A stretch of DNA of 64,000 bases from Cryptomeria japonica (GCF_030272615.1 NC_081406.1:262908624-262972623); one strand, 5' to 3'. Shown: positions 43,360-55,260, numbered from the stretch's first letter. The notes: a model not told the origin generated them from the sequence alone. Numbers and translations: made by a program.

Positions 43360-44402
43360 ATGGCGCAAGACGTGCATTACAAGGTTCTGATCTTTGATGG
43401 TACAAACTTTATGTACTGGAAGGAGATAATGGAATCATATTTGGAGACATTGTGGAAGAGAGTATGGGAAATCATTCAGATTGGATATGCACCCCCATAG
43501 GGTGGTCCTCAAACTTCAGATGAGATAAAGTTGAAGGAGACTAATGCAAAAGTGAGATCTGTAATTTTTTAGTTTTATAAGTGACTCGGTATTTGGAAGA
43601 ATAAAAGGATTGAAAGAAGCTAAAGTTGTGTGGAACAAGTTGTGTTTGGCATTTGAAGGAGATATGAAGACAAAACAAGCTAGGTTGATGAATTTGAAGC
43701 AGACGTATGAATATCTAAGAATGCTTGAAGATGAAGGTGTTGAGAACTATATTAATAGTTGACTGGTCTTGTTGATGGTAGTAGAGCTACCGGTGGACAT
43801 TTGGATGAATGTGATGTTGTTCAGAAGATCTTGCTAACCCTATCGAAATCCTACAAAGCAACAAGGTGTGCCATTCAAGAAAGCAATGACTTGAGAAAGT
43901 ATACTATTGACCAGTTTACCAGTACCTTAGTAGCCTTCAAAATTCTAGAAATGGAGGAAGAGAAAAGAGAAAAGAAAGAAGCAACATTTAATGTTTCAAA
44001 ACATGATGATCTAGAATGCACTGGAGATTTGGATGAAGCTGAAGAAAAATTTGTGAGAAGATTGCAGCAAGGCACTCGAAAGTAAAAAGGCAAGTTACCT
44101 CTAAAATATTTTTCTTATGGTAGAATTGGACATTATTCTTCTCGCTGCACTTACAAGGAAGATTATAAGAGACTGGATGATGATGAGAAGAGAAACAAAA
44201 CTAGGAAGCACAACTTTAATAGAAGAGAGAAGAAGGGCTTATGTTCTATAGAGGAACATACATTTGAAGATGATATTAATGATGACTTGAATGAAGAATC
44301 TTTGTTTTTAGCAATTAAAAAAAAGGAGATTGCTTTGGAGAAATCAGAAGAGGAGAAGACAATCAAAACTGCATTGCATGCCAAGGGGCAAAAGCATAGA
44401 CC
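43360..44402 (+). pseudogene. Gag of element E
   Basis: Starts MAQDVHYKVLIFDGTNFMYW, the typical Copia gag opening (F-x-G-x-N/F-x-x-W). It continues with the UBN2-like region (VVQKILLTLSKSYKATRCAI, TIDQFTSTLVAFKILEMEEE) and a knuckle-like block (YGRIGHYSSRC) before an acidic/basic linker. Broken in several places; interrupted on the right by the 44403-45357 insert. Confidence 0.75.
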
Positions 44403-45357
44403 TGTCTCACCCTTTGGGCTAACTGGGCGCAGTCTGACCGAACTGAGTTCAACTAAACTGAGTTTGGCTGAACTGAGTTTGACTGAACTAAGTTCGGCCA
44501 AATGATATTTACGCCGTGTGGCACCTATATGGTGCCAATAGGTTGGTTGAACTATTTTTGATATAAACATAGTTTGGCCGAAGTATCCTAAGTGTCAGAT
44601 GATGTGGTAGCAAAATGACCATTTTGTCTGCATTTCTAAAACTTTTCACATCCGCTCTATTTTTTGTTAGGCATAATTTTTTTTTTCAAAAATCTGAAAA
44701 TACTTTTTTGTAGAGCTCAAAGTTAGGAATTTGGACATATAATTTTTTTCTTATTTTGATCAATTTTAATATTTTTTATTTTTTAAACATTGCAAGTAGG
44801 TTTTTAAAGTTCAAAAAGAGGCTAATTTGAAATTTAAAAAAAATATTAATTAATATTAAAAATAATTAAAAATATATATTTTTCAGTAGATGAGAGAATC
44901 TTCTCCAAAAGGGTATATTTTTTTTTTGATAATGATAAATTTAGTAAACAAAAGGTGATGTCGAATGAAAACTACCAAATTCAGCTATGTTGGACTTTAA
45001 AATATTATTACGAAAAAAATATACATCAAAATTTAATTTAATTTTTTCAACACTGCATATATATGTCCTCTATTTGAAAAATTAAAATAATTAAAAAAAA
45101 ATTCGTTTTCATTTTTTTTGGTGACACCGACTAGAATCCCTAGTTTTTCAACAATAAAAAATATGTCTTTGAATATATTAAAAAAATATCATTTTTTTTT
45201 CAAAATTGATAAAATAACAGACATAAATTTCATTAATATTTATACATTTGATTACTTGACATCATTTTTAAATTCAATTTAGAAATGTCACTTTTATGTG
45301 GTCGAAGTTAAACAATTTTAGTTCTATTGGTCACTTCCTTTATAAAAGGGTGAGACA
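44403..45357. mobile_element. TIR-bounded insert inside element E (955 bp, class unknown)
   Basis: Starts TGTCTCACCCTTT and ends with the exact reverse complement AAAGGGTGAGACA, a 13-bp terminal inverted repeat. It separates the gag linker from the protease of E. Just inside the left end are four units of a 15-16-bp direct repeat (AACTGAGTTTGGCTG variants, about 44435-44505). The rest is very AT-rich with no frame. Subterminal direct repeats next to short TIRs are a feature of CACTA-type and some hAT elements, but no clean target duplication was found (left flank ...AGACC, right flank ACATT...). Confidence 0.55.
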
Positions 45358-45360
45358 ACA

Positions 45361-45936
45361 TTGTGCTTTTACCCCAAGTTAGAACCAAATACATGGATTA
45401 TTGACTCTGGATGTTCAAATCATATGATCGGTGATAAAGATAGGTTTATTAATCTCAAGAAATATGATGGTGGATCAATGAAATTTTCTAGAGCAAATGG
45501 TGCAACTATTCGAGCTATTAATAGTGTTCTTATTAATGGTAAGCATAAAACTGATGATGTTTATTATGTTGAAGGATTAAGACATAGTCTATTAAGTGTT
45601 AGTCAGATGTGTAGAAAAGGTTGTGAATTTTTGTTTAGTGGCACCGAATGTGTGATTAGAAAAGAGAAGATTGGTAAAAGGGTTGCAGAAGGAGTTAGAA
45701 CAGGTAGAAATGTATACTACACCAAGGATAAGAGAGAAAGAAAATATCTTCTACCACAGAAGGTGGAGATTGTTTCAGTGATTTCAAAGAAGATAAGTGA
45801 ACCAAAAGAGAGAAAGGAAAAGGAATCAAATGAAGAAGAAGAAGAAGATGAAGACTCAACAAAAGTTCCTGCTAAGTATGTCCAGAAGCATCATTCAAAA
45901 AATCAGATAATTAGAGACAAGACAAAATATGTTTAG
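45361..45936 (+). pseudogene. Protease-containing frame of element E
   Basis: 191 residues with the Copia protease motif TWIIDSGCSNHMIGD and the GGSMKF...DDVYYVEGLRHSLLSV block, then a Lys/Glu-rich linker ending VPAKYVQKHHSKNQII, which in relatives lies before the reverse transcriptase. Broken. Confidence 0.8.
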
Positions 45937-47521
45937 ACAAGAAGGAAGACTACAGAAGCTCAAGAACAAGCCAATTACTATTTTCTATTAATGACTAAGC
46001 CAAATAATTATGAAGAAGCGAGTAGAGATGAGAATTGGGCAAAAGTAATGGAATAAGAACTAAATTAGATACAAAATAACAAGACTTGGGAACTAGTACC
46101 TAGACCAATGGACAAGACTGTAATAGGAACTAAATGGTTATTTAGGAACAAGATAAATGAGCAAGGACAAGTTACAAGGAATAAAGAAATACTGGTATGT
46201 AAAGGATATTCTTAGGTTGAAGACATAGACTTTGAATAAACTTTTTCTCTAGTAGCAAGGATGTAAGCTATACATATGTTTCTTACATTTTTTGCTTACA
46301 AGAACTTTAGAGTTTATCAAATGGATGTCAAATCAACATTTTTAAATGGAGATATAGAAGAAGAGGTATACATTGAGCAACCAGATAGGTTCAGACTGAC
46401 ATAAGACTCAGATATGTTGCACAGACTAAAGAAAGCATTGTATGGACTCAAATAGACACCCAGGGTCTATTATGCAAGAATAGATAGGTATTTGTTTCAA
46501 CAGAATTTCGGGAAAGGTACATTAGATAGTAATCTTTATTTCAAGATTGATGGAGATAAGTTATTGATTGTTATAGTTTATGTTGATGACATTATATTTG
46601 GAGGAAATGATAGCTTATGTAAAGAGTTTGCTAAAGAGACATAGATAGAATTTGAGATGCCAATGATTGGTGAGTTATGCTTCTTTTTTGGGTTGCAAGT
46701 TATTCAATCTGAAGAAGAAATTTTTATTTCACAAAGCAAGTATGCGAAAAAGATGTTGAAAAAGTTTGGTTTTGATGATTGTAAACCGGTTACAACTCCT
46801 TTAACTATTGGATGCAAGCCGAGAAAAGATGACAAGTCTCGAGAGGTTGAACACAAGAAGTACAGGTTGATGATTAGTGGATTGTTGTATTTGACTATGT
46901 TCAAAATAAATATCATGCAAGTTGTTTGTCTGGTAGCTAGGTTTTAGACAAATCTAAAGGTGACACGTGAGAAAGTTGTGAAAAGAATTTTAGATATTTG
47001 AAAGGTATTATGGATTTTGGACTTTGGTACATAAAAGGTGGAGATTTTATGTTGAAAGTTTATATCGATGCAGATTGGGCTAGAAAGTGTTTATGAACGA
47101 AAGAGTACTAGTGGTGGTGCTTTCTTTTTAGGAGACAAATTAGTCTCATGGTTCAATAAGAAATAGGATTTAGTTCTCCTATCTACAGTTGAAGTAGAGT
47201 ATATTGCAGCAACATCTTATTGTACTCAAGTAATATGAATGAGACAGACTCTTAAAGATATCAAGGTAATATACGATGAAGCAATTCCTATTATGCGTGA
47301 CCATACAAGTGCAATAAACATTTCGAAGAATGCATTCAAGAACAAAAAACATTTCAGTCAAATATCAATACTTAAGGGAGAAGGTTGCTGAGAAGGAAGT
47401 TCAATTGGAATACAATTCTACAAAGGAACGGGTTGCAGATATTCTCCATAAGGTATTGGCAAATGATAGATTTGAGTTTCTTCGGGAGAAGCTTGGGGTT
47501 ATTGCCCCTCCTTCTAGCTAG
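45937..47521 (+). pseudogene. Reverse transcriptase and RNase H of element E
   Basis: Signatures of the Copia RT survive: KTWELVPRPMDKTVIGTKWL, NFRVYQMDVKST, VYVDDIIFGGND, and the RNase H blocks KVYIDADWA, SGGAFFLGDKLVSWF and ADILHKVLANDRFEFLREKL. Heavily broken. Confidence 0.8.
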
Positions 47522-47829
47522 GTGCATTTTGGAGATGAATCTCTCCAGGGGGAGCCTTCATGCCGATTTCTTTTCCTCGATTGATGTTGTGACTACTCTC
47601 AGGGGGAGTAGTGGAGTGTGTCGTAGTGTTGTGGCCTTTGTCTTTGATGGTAAAGTGGGGGAGATTGAGCAGTTTTGGGGAGAGATTGTTGGAGCAGTTA
47701 TGGTAGAGATTGAGCAGTTTTGAGAGATATAGTAGTTTTTGTAGTGTTTCATATAGAGCAATATTGTTTTAAAGGTTGGTTGTATGTTGAGTTTAGTCAA
47801 GTGTTGCCATTAATGACAAAGTGAGAGAT
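47522..47829 (+). other. Purine-rich 3' tail of element E
   Basis: Holds several polypurine-like tracts (CCAGGGGGAG, CAGGGGGAG, GTGGGGGAGATTG, and GTGAGAGATTG next to the LTR) and a partial repeat of GAGATTGAGCAGTTTTG (about 47660 and 47707). The functional tract is presumably the one abutting the LTR at 47830. Confidence 0.55.
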
Positions 47830-49006
47830 TGTTGGAAGTATGTGTTGTTGTGGTTGTCATTGATGTCAAACTTGTTGTTCCAGATAGTTTTTGGTCAGGA
47901 ATGTCTATGGTGCAAAGATATCTTGTTGTGTTTGTGTTGTAGTTGTTCTATTGGTTATTCCAAAAGTGTTCGGGTCTAGAATGTGTTGCTTCAATGTTGT
48001 TATCTTCTTTGGTTATGTTTCTGGTATTATGGATGAGTTGGTTTTGTGGTCCAAAAATATCTTTGTGTTCTTTGGATGACGTGGCATTACTCATACAGAT
48101 ACCCAGTTGTGATATTCTATGTAAAACCTATCTTTGGGTTCAGATATGATTTGTGGAAGGTTAGTTAATATGTTATGGGCCTCACCGTAGCATGTGGAGA
48201 TTTAGATAAGAGTTATTTGCATTAGAGGATATGTTTTGATTGTTAATTGCTTCTATGGATGCATTGCATGTTGGTATGCTATTGGTTATGTTCCAGTGAT
48301 TGTGGATCGATGGATTGATCATTGGAAGATGTGTTTTGGTCCCCTCTTTCTCTTGGAGTGGATCAACATGTGTGTTTTTGGTCCGGAAGATATATTTTTG
48401 GTTCAGGCCAACTTGGCTCAAGCTTTGATGATCTATCTTGTATATAAAGGATGTATGTGATTAAGTTGTAGGGATGAGGATGTGTGGAAGAGAGAGGAAG
48501 TATGTGATGTGAAGATAGTCAGAGAAATTCGGTGAAGACCAGAGAAGAAGAGTTATGATTGAATGATATGCGAGCTGTTTGAGACTGTGGAAGATGTATG
48601 AGACAAAGTGTTGACAGTTGTGCGAGTTGATGTTGGTCACTTGATGCAGAGTTCAAGGACAACTTCATGATTAGGAGATCCTTCTTTTCAAATCATTTTT
48701 GTATCTTGCCTTGTTGCAGTTAGCTTCAAGTTTGCAAGTCCTCTTTTTGTATCTTGCCCCAAGAGCAGTTGGCCTTGGTCTACAAGTCTGAAGCAGTGAG
48801 CTCATTCATCGTAATCTCATATTCATAGTGGATATATTTTGTGGGTAAGTTCTCACTGTGGTTTTTCCCTGTTTGGGTTTTCCACATAGAAAATATTGGT
48901 GTTCAATTGTTGGATATGTGCTGCTGATTAATTGTTTAAATGTGCTACATTAATTTTTGTTTGAACTGATTCACCCCACCCTCTCAGTCTTGCTTTGGGT
49001 TCAACA
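47830..49006 (+). repeat. 3' LTR of element E (1177 bp)
   Basis: TGTTGGAAGTATGTGTTG ... TTTGGGTTCAACA. Aligns along its length with 42114-43299. Confidence 0.9.
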
Positions 49007-49775
49007 AAAATCCACTTGAAAGATCCAAGGGCCATTCTCCAACACCATCTCCATTTCTTCCTAAGAATCAAACTCCACAATAAAGAATCCTTTGACACAT
49101 GGAAATATAATGACTTCCACTAGCAGAAATTATTTCCAACTCTCCATGACCCATGCATGCAAATCACATAGCTTTGGCCATGTCTTTGTGAAGCGACATG
49201 TCAAGGCATGGTCCATTAAAAATTCCTCCCTATCCATAGCTAAATCATCTAGACAAACTTCTAGGATTGATAAAGTAGGACAAATAGGAAAATGGGAATT
49301 GTGCTTACTAGTTGTATCAAAGTGCCTATTTGAAGGAGCCGTGTCCACCATGCTCAAATCTTGGGATCCACACACAGAGGCTCTTTAAATTTTTTTTCTA
49401 GGGTTTGACTTATGGGTCAAATTAGGATAATCTTCCTTCACCAAAGACTGCTTCTCCTTATCCACTAAAGCCCTGTTCGCTTGTCCCTCAATGGGCCTAC
49501 AAACCCCTGTCGAAGAATGTGCAAAAGTGCAAGGCAATATCATCTATTCCCAGTCCCGGAAGGGGCAAAGCCAAACATCTCCCTCCAAGCCCTTGTCTCG
49601 TCTTGCACCACCATTAAACCAAGACTTGATCCTTGAAAACCTTGAATTTTCATGCTTGATTGACATCCACGCCTTAGTAGAAGAAGACAGTAGGGCATTC
49701 CAAACACTATTAGATTCAACTCTATTGCAAACAAAGGAGCGCATGAAAGGAGAGGAGCAATAGCAAACCATCAGG
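49007..49775 (-). pseudogene. LINE ORF1, N-terminal part
   Basis: The minus strand encodes the first half of DUF4283: LSILEVCLDDLAMDREEFLM, DHALTCRFTKTWPKLCDLHA, WVMESWK, then in a shifted frame a phrase resembling the usual CVKGFFIVEFDS and NGPWIF blocks down to 49012. Upstream (49400-49775) an N-terminal region with TRAWREMFGFAPS is readable in other frames. Several frameshifts. With 41592-42113 it makes up one LINE ORF1 split by element E. Confidence 0.7.
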
Positions 49776-51044
49776 CAATTTACTTTGGGAAAATATTTAT
49801 TGGGAAAGTAGTTATGGATTTAGATTGTCTAGCCTTGGATTATGATTGGTTTGGCAAAGATTGTTTGTTGTGTGAGAAAGAAATAATTGTTTCTTCTTCA
49901 TAAATGTAATACCATCTTGAATGCATGTCCAAATAGCAATAAATAAACAAATACATTTGTTATAGATAATTTTTGCAAGGTTATGTGAGGTGTTACATAA
50001 AAAGAGGAAATGTTATCTTAATGAATTTAATCACACGTATGATCATCATCAAAAGGATTATATAGCACATATATTACTTGGAAAGGATTATATAGCACAT
50101 ATATTACTTGGAGAATAAAAGAACTTGTAACCTAATTAAGAACTAATTCACATAATCTTTTTCATAACTAAAGTAATTGAATTAAGAAACATTTTATTTT
50201 AAAATATAAAATTTAGAATGACATTTAAACTAGTATATAAATACTTTAACAACAATTTCTTTACAAAATTTATTTAAAAAAAAAAAATAAAAATAAAAAG
50301 ATTCATCATTAAAGTAAATAACAAAAAAAAATTACATTATAATGAGTATAATGAATCAATTCATATAATTTTTTTTTTCACTGCTACATTTTTCTTCTTT
50401 CTGTAATAGATCACTAAATATGTTAATTGAATTAAAAAATTGATAGTATATGAAACTGTAGAAAACGCTTGAAACATGAAAACTCTTCTCATTATTCATT
50501 CATTTCTAAGGTAAATTCTTAATACAAACCCATGTATGTATGGTGGAATTTGAATGGCTCAGGAAGTTCTATATCATTGCAAACCTGACGTATCATATTA
50601 CCTTACGTGTTGCTAGGTGGTTATTTGGAGACCAAACATTGCTTTCGCTACTTGCGCACCACTATTTTGGAAATCATTTATCGTCTCGACTCAACCATAT
50701 TCAATATTCCTTTTGGACGCTCTAACAGTCTTAACAGAAATGTTTATTCCATATCATACGGGAGGAGCTTCATTTTAGCCAGGGAATCTTTATCTTCGAT
50801 AGCATTACAAATTTCAACACGATAACATTGTTTCTACCCAGCATTTCAAAAATTCAGAGTGCAATTTTATATTTTATTCGTTAAGTTGCATCAAATTTTA
50901 CCTGTGGTGGAGAATTTGCCACAAAATATAATGAAAATTGGCGGTACTTGCTCCCTGGGGCTTACCTGCATTAATTGACGGAAAAACTTTACACAGATGC
51001 GGAAAGAATTGGAGAAAACCTTCAATTATTTGCTGGATTGAAGG
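49776..51044. other. AT-rich non-coding; possible promoter/5' UTR at right end
   Basis: No gene to about 50900, apart from the tandem repeat listed separately. The last 150 bases precede the RelA/SpoT-like exon. ACAAAATATAATG at about 50922-50934 is a weak TATA-like element in the right place. Confidence 0.35.
50052..50111 (+). repeat. Perfect 30-bp tandem duplication
   Basis: Two head-to-tail identical copies of the unit beginning AAAGGATTATATAGCACATA and ending TTACTTGG. Confidence 0.95.
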
Positions 51045-51429
51045 ATGTCTGTATTATGTAGAATACAGCTGCCCTTTGTAGGTCCAGGTCAGTTCATGAC
51101 GCCGCTAAATCCTATGGTAATTCGGGGTTCGAAACCTGGAAAGTGCAATTTTTGTTTTCAGGGGTTGCATAAGAATGGAATGATGAGAAGCAGGGTTGAA
51201 GTGAGAGGACCTCTGGAGAAAATTGCAGTTCAGAGGTTGCCTCTTGTGTCGATTAAGTGTGTTATGACTGCGGGGACTGCTCTTGCAGCGGCTGCAACAA
51301 GCGGATATTTACATGCTGCGGTCACTTCTACAATAACAAACGTGGCGATTACAGCGGTTGCGATTGCTTCTGGTGCATGCCTTTCCACAAAGATCGATTG
51401 CCTGTGGCCACGAGGGGAGCAGGGACCAG
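51045..51429 (+). CDS. First exon of a plastid RelA/SpoT-like (HD-domain) protein, candidate host gene
   Basis: A 128-codon exon starting MSVLCRIQLPFVGPG. The N-terminal ~60 residues are Ser/Arg/Lys-rich with few acids, like a chloroplast transit peptide. Next comes a hydrophobic Ala/Thr-rich segment (TAGTALAAAATSGYLHAAVT, TNVAITAVAIASG) and then ACLSTKIDCLWPRGEQGP. From memory, plant proteins with the ASGACLSTKVDFLWP phrase are plastid RelA/SpoT-like HD-domain proteins (guanosine penta/tetraphosphate metabolism), where the phrase directly precedes the HD domain. The exon ends in CAG|GTATTT (donor at 51430) in phase 1. No following exon was recognised in the window, so either the intron is very long or this is an orphan exon. 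Codon and base composition are unlike the flanking elements (higher GC, no stops). Confidence 0.55.
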
Positions 51430-52954
51430 GTATTTTTTAGCCTTCAAATTGAAGGCCTGCAAGTAAATCTTAAGGTATTGAAGATTTAATAAAGTTTAAT
51501 AAGGTGTAAAATTTTCTTGAAGCTAATAATAGCTGATTAATTCGGTGTGAAAATTGCCTGGTCGGGGCGTTAAGCATTCTCTTTTTCTTTCCGTGTAGAA
51601 GAGATTGTTCAAAAGTAAACAGCCAGCATTGGTTTGTAGAAGATATTGTTTAAAATCAAACAACCAGCATGTTGTTTTTAGAAGAAATTGGGTTGTTTGT
51701 TGTTTTGAGGTTGGATATTTTAGATATTTAATAATATTTTTAGATAATAATGGAGCACAATCGGGCAGCATTTTTCTCCCAACATTCGTTTTCTTTAGAT
51801 ATTAGGCATGATAGAAAGATATTTGGGAAGCTATGTGAAAAATTATATTTTATCTTGTTAGCATTTTAATTTGTCACTTTCATAATAACACAAAATGGAA
51901 TAATGTGTGAGGAAATTCTCTCTTCAAATTAGCAAGAGAAGCTCTTTGATTTAATTTACTCATAAATTCCGAAACAAATAAACTAGATTGCTACTTATGC
52001 ACAATATACAGATCATTTTTTAGAGGTTTTGCATGAAAATACAATGATTGAAAACGATATAGACCTATGCTTTCGATCTTGGAGGTAAGAGGACAAGATT
52101 GAGAATAGTACTTATCTCACCACAAGGTTTTCTGTTTTAGAGTTGAATTAAATAAACAAAACACTAGTCAATGGTTAAAGCAGAGGCCAATAAGTTAGCA
52201 TTAACAATAGAATTGATTTGACAAAAGAAATGTTCTATTAACAATAAGCAACACGATGTGGGATCAAGGACAATAGTTCTTGTAAGCATACAAAGGTACT
52301 GATAAAGACCAGAGGACAAATGTCAGGCAAAGTTGAATACGATCTTTTTATCACTGCCTTCTCGAATCTCAATACAATAAACCAACTTTAAAGCTGATTG
52401 GGAATTCCTACAGCATAAGCTTCCCTAAAACTTCCCCATTCTATGTGCACAAGGAACTTATTTATAAGATCTCTAAAAAAGCCGCTAGGGAAAAATAATA
52501 ATAAGATAATGTTTGAAAGCTACTTTTTAAAGCAAAGCTCGTCCTTATCTTCTATACTAAAGAATTAATACACTTTTTAAGACAACTAATTTTAGAATAA
52601 TTAAATATTTATGTTTTGCCGAAATTATGCTCTCATCTTTCCTCAAAATAAATATGGATAAAAAATAGAAGAGTTACAAATAACTATTCTACATCATCAA
52701 CTTCTATCTTTGTATCTAAATTTGAATCATTTGAATGTTCTCAAGAATTTGATAATTGTATATTATACCTTTATTTTGTTTTGAGTGACTTGGCACTTAA
52801 GGAGTCATTTCCCCGATAGAATTTAATCTAGGAACTCTCTAATTTCGGTGATTGGAGGTTTTTGAGCTGAATCTTCCTTATTCAACTGCTAGTGCAAGCT
52901 CATGTACAATATTTGATACACTGGCAACTTTAGCCTGTCTGTTTTAATTCTCAA
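51430..52954. other. Non-coding; presumed intron of the preceding exon
   Basis: No supported gene. A short tandem repeat lies at 51595-51690 (listed separately). The sequence about 52300-52450 resembles repeat DNA but no family could be named. Confidence 0.35.
51595..51690 (+). repeat. 41-bp tandem repeat, about 2.3 units
   Basis: GTAGAAGAGATTGTTCAAAA...AACAGCCAGCATTG repeats as GTAGAAGATATTGTTTAAAA...AACAACCAGCATGTTG and starts a third time at about 51677 (TTAGAAGAAATTG). Confidence 0.7.
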
Positions 52955-54634
52955 TCAAGTCATCATTGATTTATCCATAATGCTGATAGTGAAGGTTGAT
53001 CCTCCTAACTGAATTAGGACTAACTGTTCAAAATTGATATTCATTGCATCTTGTTCATCCTCAACAAATGCAAAAGGCAAATGTGTAAAAAAAGATAAAA
53101 GATCTTGTGCTCCAAGCTTTAACTTCTCTACATTCTTCTTAACTATTCCCAAAGTAGCTTCTTTCTACTCAAATAACACTTGACAATCAGCAATCCATTT
53201 TGGAATTTGATTATTTTCTATATCAACTAACACCTTCAGTTTCATCAACTTATTGATACCTCAAAATTCCATGGGCTCTAAGTAGGTCAAACACCGTTAC
53301 ATGCTGAAATATTGATTGTTATAGAACATTCTAACTCGGTAGACCTTCAAATGGTGCCTCAAATCTCTTTCCATGAGTTGAACAAATCATCAACTATAGT
53401 CAAGTCATCAGCATATAAGTTTCCAATCCATTGCTGAATTATTCTCCCATGTGACACCAATTCATTAAGTTGTTGCCTTTGCTGTCCCCCTTCCAGTCTT
53501 GGTGGTGAGCTCATTCCTGCTTTTGACAGTATTCACAGCATGAGCAATGTATGCTTTCAATACCCTATTTCCTGCCTTCAATTTTGATTTCACATCATCA
53601 TATTGTTCGATCATTTCCTTTACATTTTTAACGACCAAATGTAATAAACCAATCTCCCTCATCTGTTGGCAAGACTAAGATTAGTCCCAGAAAACTGAAA
53701 ATCAACGACCTGCATTTCATGAATATTTTTATCAACAAAGGGTATGGTAGTCTGGAAATTATATGTTTTTTCATCCTTTGTGAACCTTAACAAACTCATC
53801 ATTAGTTTCCTTTTTATTAAAAGGGTTATTAGAACTCTGACCTTTATCAAGATCCAAGCCTGATTTGTTCTCATCTAACATGTTAGAACTTTTAACAAAC
53901 TTTGCTTTTCTATCTGACTCACTTTTATATTGTTCTAAATCATGTTGTAAAGTCACTAATTTATCTTCTAAAACCATACATTCTTCAGATTTAGACAAAA
54001 AATTCGAATGCATTGCCTCTTCCCTTTTCTTGCCTTCTTCAATTTCACTTTTTAGATTGATGATCTTTTGGTTGCTTCATCAAGTTCCCATTTCAAAGTC
54101 TCATGTTCTTCCAATGCTGAAGTCTTTTGCTGTAACGTCCTTCCTCAATTTCTTAATTTCTTCTAAGGCACATAGAAGTTCTGCCTCAAGATTTACTTCT
54201 TCTTCAATATCCTGCAAAAGCTCTTCATCACTGAAATCTGAGTTAGTAGGTCCAATTGCCATGAATAAAATCTCAGAATTAGATTCTTCACTACCCTCTG
54301 GGTGTGACATTTCCTCCTTGGTACATAAACTCTTTTTCTTCTTTGAAAGCTCCATTTGGTATTGTATGATCGATCTTTACCTTTCCTCGTCTTGCTCATC
54401 TTCTTGATCATCTTTGGTGTAAGGACACTTGGCAGCAAAGTGTCCAGTTTTCCCACAGTTAAAGCATTTTAGAGATTGTTTCCTTCTTGTTCTTTTGAAA
54501 CTCTTTTTTAGCTTCTTTACAAGCTCTGCAAGCTCTTCATCTGCATCACGTTTTGACTCTGAAGTTTCTTCCTTTGCCTTCTTGGTTGCTTTGAATGTAG
54601 TTTCCCTTTTGGTAATTTTTTCATCAACAGTTCT
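52955..54634 (-). pseudogene. Copia-like gag fragment with unidentified downstream ORF
   Basis: On the minus strand: a Lys/Glu-rich linker and zinc knuckle (CFNCGKTGHFAAKCP, about 54420-54470), an acidic helical stretch (DEELLQDIEEEVNLEAELLC), a coiled coil (LEDKLVTLQHDLEQYKSESD) and NKKETNDEFVKVHKG. All of this is the usual C-terminal half of one plant Copia gag type. Below 53660 a different, helical reading follows (MIEQYDDVKSKLKAGNRVLK, LVSHGRIIQQWIGNLYADDL, then 52955-53152), which I do not recognise and which may be part of an accessory ORF like that of element A. Broken in several places. Its upstream side is cut by the LTR that starts at 54635. Confidence 0.55.
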
Positions 54635-55168
54635 TGTAATGTCCCCTTCTTAGTTCTAGACTGATGGATGGAGTCTTCGCCTATTTTGGAAACCTGTAGG
54701 CTAACCAGAGACTAAATTAGGGTTTCTGTCTTCAAGAAGATTTTCGAAGCAGTGTTTGCAAGATTTTTACAGTTTGCTCTCTGGATTCTTTCTGGGTTTT
54801 TCATGAGCTTCAGGATGGTATAACATGCATTCCAATCAGAGAAGATTCCTGAATTTACTATTTTTAGTAAATTGCGATGGCTGTCTGCTTTATAGGGTTT
54901 TCTTGGGTTTTTTGAGAGCTCTAGCATGGGTTGACATGCAAATTCATCGAAGATGATTTTTGGACTTACTATTTTTAGGAAGTCAAGGCGGCTGCTTAGA
55001 ATGTGTTCTAATGAAGTTTGGAAACACTTACTATTTTTAGCAGTATGCTAATTTAGTCAGTGCTATTTTTAGTAATCCTGTTGCTGGTGGTTCTTTCTGA
55101 CAATTTAGTTCAGTATTATTTCTTTGGGAATTTTAAAATGGGTAAGGTTTTTATTTATTATTTTTCAT
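54635..55168 (+). repeat. Chromovirus-type LTR, left part (interrupted by hAT)
   Basis: Starts TGTAATGTCCCCTTCTTAG, the common opening of plant chromovirus LTRs. It contains spaced copies of CTTACTATTTTTAG (about 54855, 54965, 55027; shorter at 55062). Interrupted by the hAT element at TTTTTCAT (55161-55168). Confidence 0.55.
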
Positions 55169-55260
55169 CTAAGTTATCGGTTCTGGTTCGGATTCAAGTT
55201 CAGATTCGGGTACGGATTTGCGGATTTGACAATTTTTTTTTTTTGGTACGGGTATGGGTT

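Larger units (their letters stand above)
42114..49006 (+). mobile_element. Element E: old Copia LTR retrotransposon
   Basis: Both LTRs are present (42114-43299 and 47830-49006), flanked by the 5-bp duplication AAAAT (42109-42113 and 49007-49011). Recognisable parts in order: Met-tRNA primer site, UBN2-type gag, knuckle region, protease, reverse transcriptase, RNase H, purine-rich tail. The coding region is heavily broken (well over ten interruptions) and holds a TIR-bounded insert. LTR ends compared by eye over the last ~340 bases differ by about 13%, making this the oldest dated element here. It inserted into a LINE ORF1 on the opposite strand. Confidence 0.9.

Noticed and set aside
54193-54407. 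Overlapping frames on both strands in the Copia gag
   Set aside because: The zinc knuckle and helical linker fix one minus-strand reading; the others are shadows.
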